Assembly: GCA_013396525.1 (NCBI GenBank)
Contig: VWYX01000842.1
Span: 25,752 to 89,751, forward strand
Direction: 5' to 3'
DNA: 64,000 nt
Origin: Chaetorhynchus papuensis
Lineage: Eukaryota; Chordata; Aves; Passeriformes; Rhipiduridae
Shown here: positions 60,901 through 64,000 of the stretch, piece after piece
Layout: each line of letters begins with the position of its first letter
Numbering within the stretch: the first letter of the stretch is position 1
The notes under the pieces: generated by a model
Seen by the model: only the letters and a program-made list of their open reading frames with translations
Database searches by the model: none
Told to the model about the DNA's origin: nothing
Made by a program: the position numbers and the translations under genes

Positions 60901-63625
60901 CCTTCTTCTCTCCCAGTTTCAGAGAAGAGATAGGAAACGTGGATGTGCCAAGAGTCTCGTCCATAACATAGTTGGCATCCATAAGAGTAACCTGGAAGAG
61001 ATATCTGAGTATTCAATTCTACTGCAAGAAGTCCCTTTTTAATTCCATCAAGTCTATGCCTGAAGTAAAAAAAAAAATACATATGGAAAAAGAATGGGCC
61101 TGACCCAACTCAGTCAATGCCCAGTGCCAACCAGGATAAGCTCATGGACAGTGGAGGTGGCACTTCAAGGAACTGAACTGCAGGAATACCAGGATTGTTC
61201 ACAAAGAGATCTTCATCCCAGCACCTTTCTGGCAGCAAATCTCACCATCTTTCTAATACCTTCAAATTCTACATATAAAGCACAATATCTTCAAATTTCC
61301 AGTCAGTGAAATTTCCCCATGGAGAAACTTGTATAGTTTTAACTGTGACAGGTCAAAAAACCATCCAGCAACTTTTCAGAGAAGATGGAATCCACACACC
61401 CCAGCCTTGACTCTACAGATCAAGATTGTTACAGCAGTGATTTGGCAAAGAGTGCAGCATTCCAATTTACACAAAGCTTCTCTCTGTATCCAGCCAGACC
61501 TTCAAGTCTCTTCTCAAACCTTTCATGCTGGAGCACAGACCTTTCCAAAATGTGATAATACCCAAAGATGGATGTGGATATGGCAGAACACCATCCCATG
61601 CTTTTGCTCTAATCCATGTGGCTCTAGGTCTAGCAGACTTTTTTCCCCAGTGGCTGCTTTCCAAGTCCTCAAGTAAGATATTCAGAAAGAATTTCAAATT
61701 ATCATTTACACAGTTTTTATTAAATGAGATCTCCAGACTCATTTGACTTATGTTTTTTTTTCCATTTTGTGGCATTATATCTTCTAAAATATCACATGTT
61801 TGTGGCTTGGACTGTATCTTTTGTATAAAACAAAAGGAATCAAGATACAATCACTTGAATAATTAGTTGCTACATCTGGGATCAGCCTCTTCTCAGCAAT
61901 AAAGAATCTTCTTCATCCTATGCCACAAGCAACCCTTTGAAATTATGAATTCCCTTTATTTTAGGACAGAGCTCATTAATTTAATGGTATTTACATTGTT
62001 CTGTTTTCTTGCAGAACTTTATGCCCATTCCTGCAATCTCTGAGTACTGTCTCTTGAAACCAAAATCAAAGGTGGGCTGCTTCTTACTGGGATTTTGAAG
62101 AGCTGCTTACACTTCAGAGGGAAAACTGCATCTGGGATAAAGATGCAGATTAAAACAATCCAAGGAGTCACAAGGATTAGGGAGTCTGAGCTTTGGAATT
62201 CACAGAGGGCTTGGGTGGGGAGGTGACTTCCCAGATTTCTGACACTGCACTCCACTGCAAAATCCAAAGGCTCTTGTCTACATTACCAGGTTCATTTAAC
62301 CCTTACTAAATGTTATAATCTATTCTTGGCAGGCAATTTTCATGGAATTTTATTGCACTAGCTCAGAAACAGTAACAGCCTTTAGTTATTGTAAAGACAC
62401 ATTTCCAATTTCTACCTATAATCTATCTTGCTGTGGTTTTGACTTTAGTAATTTTATCTTTTCAAAACCCTGGAACCAAATTTTGTCCTCAACAAATTCA
62501 AACTTTTCTAGGGAAGCTGCCTAAGTGTAAGGGAGGGCTCAGAGCAGGGCCCAGGCTCAGCTCCAGGGGTCCCAGTAACAGCACCAGAGGAACAGGCAGG
62601 AACTGATGCTCAGGAGTGCTCATTGTGAATTTCCTAATATCTTTTGTCTCTAGTGCAGGATGCAGGTGATAGTTCTTCATGATCCACCCAGCTGACCATG
62701 GGTGTAATGCCCAAACTGTAGAGCCTTCCCCAGGAACACAGGGAGCTTGTAGGAAGCACAGTTCCCTTTCAGACCCAAGGACTGATGGTCACAAGCTCAA
62801 GGAAAACCTTCACAGGCTGCAGCCTCTGTCCCAGCTGGCCAATTTAGACTGAACTCTGTAAGCTCAGGTCAGAAGAGAGCAGCTGTCAGGGCCATCCTCT
62901 GTGAAGAAGAGAGCTAACAAAGGACCAGAGCTAACCTCAAATCCTTACCATGTGTCTTGGGGTGACTTAGAAAACACCTAGACCTAACATTCAGCTCTTG
63001 TGCACAGCCTGGAGAAGTTTAACACACCAAGAGTGAACAGTGGCTTGGCCAACAAGGCTGCACATGGAGTGGTCCCCAGAACAGCCCTGGGTGTGCTCCA
63101 GGCAAGGACACAGCAGAACCAGCCTTTTGCTTTGGCTCCCTGGGCAGACACTTGGCTTAAGCCCCACCTATTCCCTGTCCGTAAGAGCTGAATCAGGGTA
63201 GGAAGCAGGGAGCAAATACTCCATGGCTGATGTGAGGAATAACAAGCTACTGTCCCTCAGGAGCTGTCCAAGAGATGACTCACAGGCATATCTTGTAATG
63301 CCTCTCCAGGCTACTCCTTGAATAATTCAATTTATCCAACACCTCTTGCTTAGCACCATGGCCAAACCCAGGTTTAAGGTTTAAACAAAGGGGTAATCCT
63401 GAGACATCAGATGCCACATGAGTGAAAGCCACTGGTACTTTACTCTTCATCTTCCCAGCTCAGCCATGGGATTTACCTCCAGGACATTCTCCAGGTTGGG
63501 GTCCAGAATGAACTCGAAGGTCTCGTTCCACGTGGGGTTGACGTCGTTGTTGAAATGCTTGGTTCTCTTCCTGCAGTCGGGGGCAGTGGGGATGAACAGC
63601 TCCACGTAGGGATCTGGAGTGTCAA
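30847..63625 (-). CDS. PLA2G4A: PLA2G4A, cytosolic phospholipase A2 alpha (spliced, 5' end outside window)
   Basis: The gene encodes the Ca2+-dependent cytosolic lipase that releases arachidonic acid from the sn-2 position of membrane phospholipids, feeding prostaglandin and leukotriene synthesis. Fifteen exons join at 63625-63477, 60991-60878, 58458-58421, 56684-56543, 51459-51323, 48228-48006, 46826-46712, 44345-44208, 43866-43774, 42418-42347, 40616-40365, 35330-35146, 32335-32140, 31941-31784 and 30978-30847. Every intron is GT-AG and phases match throughout, giving 713 codons plus stop. Domain order is C2 (first two exons here), then the patatin-like alpha/beta catalytic domain with oxyanion GSGGG, catalytic Arg in GGFRAM, nucleophile Ser in GLSGS and catalytic Asp in VDSGL. 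By comparison with the human protein as I remember it (749 residues, 18 exons), these would be exons 4-18; about 39 N-terminal residues are missing to the right. No frameshift or premature stop is seen, so the gene looks functional. Group IVA is preferred over other group IV members because of near-identity to cPLA2-alpha in the catalytic exons. Confidence 0.96.
30979..31783 (-). other. PLA2G4A last intron (805 bp)
   Basis: GT-AG intron in AT-rich sequence with no repeat recognised. Confidence 0.92.
31784..31941 (-). CDS. PLA2G4A: PLA2G4A exon (about human exon 17)
   Basis: Two bases complete Gly, then 52 codons from VPRETQEEKDFADFD to TLNNMD. The acceptor is GTGCAG and the donor GAC|GTAAGT. 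It carries FDIFDDADTPFSTFNF and KRLHDLMEFNTLNN, near-identical to the mammalian C-terminal catalytic segment. Confidence 0.97.
32140..32335 (-). CDS. PLA2G4A: PLA2G4A exon (about human exon 16)
   Basis: The exon has 65 codons plus one base, starting EILLAEKWAKMNKLPFP and ending RKYKAP. The acceptor is TTCCAG and the donor CCAG|GTGAGC. Conserved blocks are PKIDP, FDREGMKECYVFKPK and DCPTIIHFVLANI. The TSSEKD loop differs from mammals. The 198-base intron that follows is the shortest of the gene. Confidence 0.97.
32447..32905 (+). mobile_element. CR1 fragment, about 460 bp
   Basis: It runs from GGAAGGACATGGAAGGAATC through GGTACCAGGATGGTCAGAGG, the GGCACAGGGTGCCCAGAGAA block and CCATGGCAGGGGTGGGATG to a decayed terminus. 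It is in an intron, opposite to PLA2G4A. Confidence 0.92.
34363..34470 (-). mobile_element. CR1 3' fragment (second subfamily)
   Basis: ACGTTGGAAAAGACCTCCAA, then GATCAACCCCCACAATGCCC and CTAAACCACAGCACAAAGC are an antisense copy in an intron. Confidence 0.82.
35146..35330 (-). CDS. PLA2G4A: PLA2G4A exon (about human exon 15): catalytic aspartate exon
   Basis: Two bases complete Asp, then 61 codons from PDEFERIYEPLDV to SSPPFK. It contains VKSKKIH, the basic patch tied to phosphoinositide binding (human Lys541, 543 and 544), and VDSGLTFNLPYP with the catalytic Asp (human Asp549) of the Ser-Asp dyad. FDFSARPSDSSPPF follows. The acceptor is ATGCAG and the donor AAA|GTAAGT. Confidence 0.97.
35728..35985 (+). 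mobile_element. CR1 fragment, about 260 bp
   Basis: GATGAGGAGCAATGGCCATA, then TCAACATGAGGAAGAACTTG, then GGAACAGCTGCCTGAGGAG and ATCTTCCAACCCTGATATTC are typical CR1 3' sequence, ending in CTGTGATCC. Confidence 0.88.
37522..37628 (+). mobile_element. CR1 3' fragment (second subfamily)
   Basis: GATGTGGCACTTGGGGACAG, then GTTGATGGTTGGACTTGATG and CTTAAAGGTCTTTTCCAGCC are a sense CR1 terminus. Confidence 0.88.
39183..39313 (-). mobile_element. CR1 3' fragment
   Basis: CACAGAATCACGGAATGGGT, then CCCAGTGCCACTCCCTGCCA and GGGACACCTTCCACTACCCC are an antisense CR1 terminus with a short deletion. Confidence 0.87.
39640..39880 (+). mobile_element. CR1 fragment, about 240 bp
   Basis: TGTGTCAGGGAGGGTCAGGC, then GGTTCTTCCCCCAGAGGGTG, then CAGGGGTTGGACTGGATGC and GTGGGTCCCTTCCAACAATC are a GC-rich CR1 3' region ending in CTGTGATCC. 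Confidence 0.87.
40365..40616 (-). CDS. PLA2G4A: PLA2G4A exon (about human exon 14): variable linker plus MAPK site
   Basis: Two bases complete Gly, then 83 codons and one base. The exon opens with a GC-rich, Gln/Glu/Ser-rich stretch (TEGAEAKRESQERLQESSQE) that does not resemble the mammalian linker. The conserved SWVQRMLMALVGDSALF and NTREGRAGKVHNFMLGLN follow. YPLSPL carries the Ser-Pro MAP-kinase site (human Ser505). It ends with an acidic LEEEEPAAVA. The acceptor is GTGCAG and the donor GCAG|GTCAGT. Base composition is much more GC-rich than the flanking introns. Confidence 0.96.
40617..42346 (-). other. PLA2G4A intron (1,730 bp)
   Basis: Unremarkable AT-rich intron; no repeat recognised. 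Confidence 0.9.
42347..42418 (-). CDS. PLA2G4A: PLA2G4A exon (about human exon 13): acidic Ser-rich linker
   Basis: The exon has 72 bases: two to complete Glu, 23 codons and one base. It codes for NIRLKHLVSNDSSDSEDES and then QHPK. The Ser/Asp/Glu run matches the human phosphorylated linker around residues 430-440 and looks like a casein-kinase-2-type acidic target. The acceptor is TTCACAG and the donor AAAG|GTAAGG. Confidence 0.94.
42419..43773 (-). other. PLA2G4A intron (1,355 bp)
   Basis: It holds a short CpG-containing palindrome (GCGTTAACGC at 42,958-42,967). No repeat is recognised. Confidence 0.9.
43774..43866 (-). CDS. PLA2G4A: PLA2G4A exon (about human exon 12): lid-side segment
   Basis: The exon has 93 bases: two to complete Gly, 30 codons and one spare base. 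The product reads VWGSAFSILFNRVLG, then a variable SNSQNKGPT, then MEEEL. The acceptor is TTTCAG and the donor TTAG|GTAATA. The first half is conserved; the NSQNKGP part differs from mammals, as expected at the start of the flexible linker. It is separated from the previous exon by only 341 bases. Confidence 0.95.
   Translation of the reverse strand: MSGAVHFQYYLTESLVSPILRTKGPPWKKN
43867..44207 (-). other. PLA2G4A intron (341 bp)
   Basis: Short GT-AG intron with no repeats recognised. Confidence 0.92.
44208..44345 (-). CDS. PLA2G4A: PLA2G4A exon (about human exon 11)
   Basis: Two bases complete Asp, then 45 codons and one base run from WVEFSPYEIGMAKYG to HFLM. The acceptor is TTGCAG and the donor ATGG|GTGAGT. 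It is part of the catalytic domain near the lid and cap region. EFSPYEIG and DLFGSKFFMG are family hallmarks. Confidence 0.97.
44346..46711 (-). other. PLA2G4A intron (2,366 bp)
   Basis: A short CR1 3' end (46,409-46,456, minus) is the only element recognised. Confidence 0.9.
46409..46456 (-). mobile_element. CR1 3' end (short)
   Basis: CATAGAATCATTAAAGTTGG and TAAAGACCTCTAAGATC are an antisense CR1 terminus. Confidence 0.78.
46712..46826 (-). CDS. PLA2G4A: PLA2G4A exon (about human exon 10)
   Basis: The exon has 38 codons plus one base, beginning RMDTTLSNMKEK and ending SELMFA. The acceptor is CTGCAG and the donor GCAG|GTGTGT. It contains the conserved block LPLFTCLHVKPDVSELMF of the catalytic domain. 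An AT dinucleotide tract lies about 55 bases upstream of the acceptor on the gene strand, unusually near the branch-point region. Confidence 0.96.
46827..48005 (-). other. PLA2G4A intron (1,179 bp)
   Basis: It contains an AT dinucleotide tract at about 46,879-46,892 near its acceptor; otherwise nothing is recognised. Confidence 0.9.
46879..46892. repeat. AT dinucleotide tract
   Basis: A short (TA)n run, continuing into AT-rich DNA, just upstream of a PLA2G4A acceptor on the gene strand. Confidence 0.85.
48006..48228 (-). CDS. PLA2G4A: PLA2G4A exon (about human exon 9)
   Basis: One base completes Trp, then 74 codons run from YMSTLYSHPDFP to GETLIHD. The acceptor is TTGCAG and the donor GAT|GTGAGT. 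This is core catalytic domain with NPLLLLTPQKVKRY and SSGQPVTFTDIFGM, nearly identical to mammalian cPLA2-alpha. It is GC-rich at third positions compared with the surrounding intron. Confidence 0.97.
48671..49265 (-). mobile_element. CR1 fragment, about 595 bp (longest copy)
   Basis: It starts at the CR1 terminus (CACAAAATCCCAAGATGGTT). It passes the TCTCTGGGCACCCTGTGCC block, TGACCATCCTGGTGCCTCC and CTCCAGGTCCTTCCTGTGC, and reaches GGTGGGGTCTCACCTGAGC. It is antisense on the plus strand, so it has the same orientation as PLA2G4A. It is 5'-truncated and codes for no intact protein. Confidence 0.92.
50545..50800 (-). mobile_element. Old CR1 remnant
   Basis: CTGCTCAATGCAGGGCCAGC, then CTCAGGGCTGTGCTCAGTCA and CATTCCAGTGCTGGGCCACT resemble a more ancient CR1 subfamily in antisense. 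It is diverged, so the edges are approximate. Confidence 0.65.
51323..51459 (-). CDS. PLA2G4A: PLA2G4A exon (about human exon 8): catalytic serine exon
   Basis: The exon has 45 codons plus TG of a Trp codon. It contains VLGSGGGFRAM (oxyanion hole glycines and the catalytic Arg, human Arg200) and GLSGSTW, the lipase nucleophile elbow with the active Ser (human Ser228). The acceptor is CTGCAG and the donor ACGTG|GTAAGG. The next exon starts with G and rebuilds Trp followed by Tyr-Met, matching human. Identity to mammals is very high. Confidence 0.97.
53094..53480 (-). mobile_element. CR1 fragment, about 390 bp (second subfamily)
   Basis: GGTTGGAAAAGACCTCCAAG, then CCCAGGTGCCACATCCACAC, then AACTCCTCCAGGGATGATGA and CCCTAATATCCAACCTGAGC are a well preserved antisense copy. 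Confidence 0.9.
54408..54480 (-). repeat. Possible MIR-type SINE remnant
   Basis: GTAAGTGACTTGTCCAAGAT followed by AAAC and a CACAGACAGCTAAG segment resembles the reverse complement of the MIR core (AAGTAACTTGCCCAAGGTCA, then ACAGCTAG). By eye about 17 of 23 bases agree in the best stretch. Weak. Confidence 0.35.
55494..55684 (+). mobile_element. CR1 3' fragment
   Basis: GGCACAGGGTGCCCAGAGAA, then GGATCCCTGGAAGTGTCCAA, then CAGGGGGTGGCACTGGATGA and a CTGTGATA end are a sense copy opposite to PLA2G4A. Confidence 0.92.
56085..56340 (-). mobile_element. CR1 3' fragment
   Basis: CACAGAACCCCAGAATGATT, then GGGACACCTTCCACTAGCCC, then CTCACAGGGAAGAATTTCTT and CTGTTCCCCCTGGTCAT are an antisense copy. 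A small deletion removes the usual CCATGG block. Confidence 0.91.
56543..56684 (-). CDS. PLA2G4A: PLA2G4A exon (about human exon 7): C2-to-catalytic linker and start of the lipase domain
   Basis: One base completes the split Cys codon, then 47 codons run to ATSRD. The acceptor is AAACAG and the donor GAT|GTAAGT. It carries the family block DLRFSMALCDEEKRFRQQR, which opens the catalytic domain. The stretch after it (DNIMHSIRSFLGEENSQNL) is diverged from mammals, as expected for a surface helix. The exon lies next to a CR1 copy ending about 200 bases away at 56,340. Confidence 0.96.
57016..57040. other. Perfect 11-bp hairpin in PLA2G4A intron
   Basis: Arms TTTTTTCCCAC and GTGGGAAAAAA surround an ATT loop. 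Confidence 0.9.
58236..58330 (+). mobile_element. CR1 3' fragment
   Basis: TGGGACTCTTAGGGTGTTCT, then GGCCAGGAGCTGGACTTTGA and GTGGGTCCCTTCCAATTCAG, ending in TTCTGTGATTCC, are a sense CR1 terminus of the same subfamily as the copy at 39,640. Confidence 0.87.
58421..58458 (-). CDS. PLA2G4A: PLA2G4A micro-exon (38 nt, about human exon 6)
   Basis: This very short exon codes for VTEMTLELSLEV plus two bases of a Cys codon. It is bounded by TTGTTTAG upstream and TATG|GTGAGT downstream. Human has VTEMVLEMSLEVC at the same place, so identity and phase both fit. It forms the last C2 strand before the linker to the catalytic domain. Confidence 0.93.
58459..60877 (-). other. PLA2G4A intron (2,419 bp)
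   Basis: GT-AG intron in unremarkable AT-rich sequence. I see no clear repeat inside it. Confidence 0.9.
60878..60991 (-). CDS. PLA2G4A: PLA2G4A exon (about human exon 5): C2 domain, Ca2+ loop 3
   Basis: This exon has 38 codons in phase 0 at both ends, bounded by TTCCAG and GAC|GTAAGT. It contains LMDANYVMDETLG, the third Ca2+-binding loop (human Asp93, Ala94, Asn95), and a Lys-rich strand GEKKEV. It completes most of the membrane-docking C2 beta-sandwich. It is too small and too interrupted to appear as an obvious long open frame, and was found by splice-site reading. Confidence 0.95.
60992..63476 (-). other. PLA2G4A intron (2,485 bp)
   Basis: GT-AG intron between the two C2-domain exons. 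I see no recognisable repeat or RNA gene; a short A-tract lies near 61,066. Confidence 0.9.
63477..63625 (-). CDS. PLA2G4A: PLA2G4A exon (about human exon 4): C2 domain, Ca2+ loops 1 and 2
   Basis: The acceptor is CCACAG before TTGACAC and the donor is GGAG|GTAAAT. The exon begins with two bases of a split Leu codon, followed by 49 codons. It carries the DTPD Ca2+-binding loop (human Asp40, Thr41, Asp43), the basic RKRTKHF patch (human Arg57-Lys58-Arg59 region, implicated in ceramide-1-phosphate binding) and the NND loop containing human Asn65. The exon ends in phase 0 after NVLE. Sequence identity to mammals is very high. Confidence 0.96.
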
Positions 63626-64000
63626 CTGTGGAGCAGAACACAGGTCAGGCAAGGGAAACACCAGCCTGGGCTGGAGTAATAGATACAACTGTGGTCCCCT
63701 CATGGTCAAGGACAGAAGGATACCCAACTCTATAAATTACATAAATGTAAGGACAGGAATGATACAGGGATATCAACAATCCCCCCAAAAGAAATCTGAG
63801 GCTTCTAGGAGGGGAGGGGAAAAGCCTTGAGCAAACAGAATGGCACAGGGACTGAGTCAAGTTTATTGGGAATATGCAAACGTCTGCCAGGCCGTGGTAA
63901 GTGTTTTTAAAAGCTTTTACTTCTTCCTCTCTTTCTAGCCTTTAATGGCTTTGGCTCGTGTCACAACAGCAAGTATCCCACAAAACAATGAAAACAAGCT
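63626..64000 (-). other. PLA2G4A intron, truncated by the window edge
   Basis: The intron lies upstream of the first exon seen. It has a pyrimidine-rich acceptor side and nothing else I recognise. The two upstream coding exons expected from the human gene are outside the window. Confidence 0.85.

Noticed and set aside
1..64000. Bacterial or phage features (operons, CRISPR, integrases, toxin-antitoxin pairs)
   Set aside because: The window is clearly vertebrate: spliced exons, CR1 LINEs and no prokaryotic gene density. The two tandem repeats lack CRISPR-like spacers.

Overview
The window is vertebrate nuclear DNA, most likely from a bird and plausibly a passerine. The evidence is dispersed CR1-type LINE 3' ends in both orientations, LTR remnants of the kind seen in songbird genomes, short introns, and a spliced gene whose protein is clearly a vertebrate cytosolic phospholipase A2. 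Species was not determined. There are no bacterial-style operons, CRISPR arrays, confident tRNA or rRNA genes.

Right half (about 29,540-63,625, minus strand): one gene, PLA2G4A (group IVA cytosolic phospholipase A2, cPLA2-alpha). Fifteen coding exons can be placed to the base, all with GT-AG introns and compatible phases. They join to 2,144 coding bases: the last two bases of a split codon, 713 codons and a TAG stop. They cover human residues from about Leu39 to the C-terminus. The first two coding exons and the promoter lie beyond the right edge. The Ca2+-binding C2 domain, the catalytic Ser and Asp, the oxyanion glycines, the catalytic Arg, the MAP-kinase site and the C-terminal phosphorylation motif are all present. 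The exons span only about 33 kb, with introns of 198 to 5,083 bp. A 3'UTR of about 0.5 to 1.3 kb follows, with several candidate poly(A) signals and a CR1 fragment inside it.

Left half (1-about 29,540): I find no credible protein-coding gene. It is intergenic DNA downstream of PLA2G4A, with CR1 fragments, LTR-like remnants (about 10.1-10.5, 19.3-20.0 and 26.1-26.5 kb), a 51-bp tandem repeat (19,401-19,553), a 23-bp minisatellite with higher-order structure (28,747-29,053), a 755-base assembly gap (23,661-24,415), a CpG-enriched patch (about 15.6-16.4 kb) and AT-rich stretches that could be conserved noncoding elements.

I did not find an undescribed gene system. The items most worth a second look are the two repeats, the LTR-associated tandem array, inverted CR1 pairs flanking two PLA2G4A exons (one carries the catalytic serine, the other the catalytic aspartate), the diverged GC-rich linker exon of PLA2G4A, and the CpG-rich intergenic patch.
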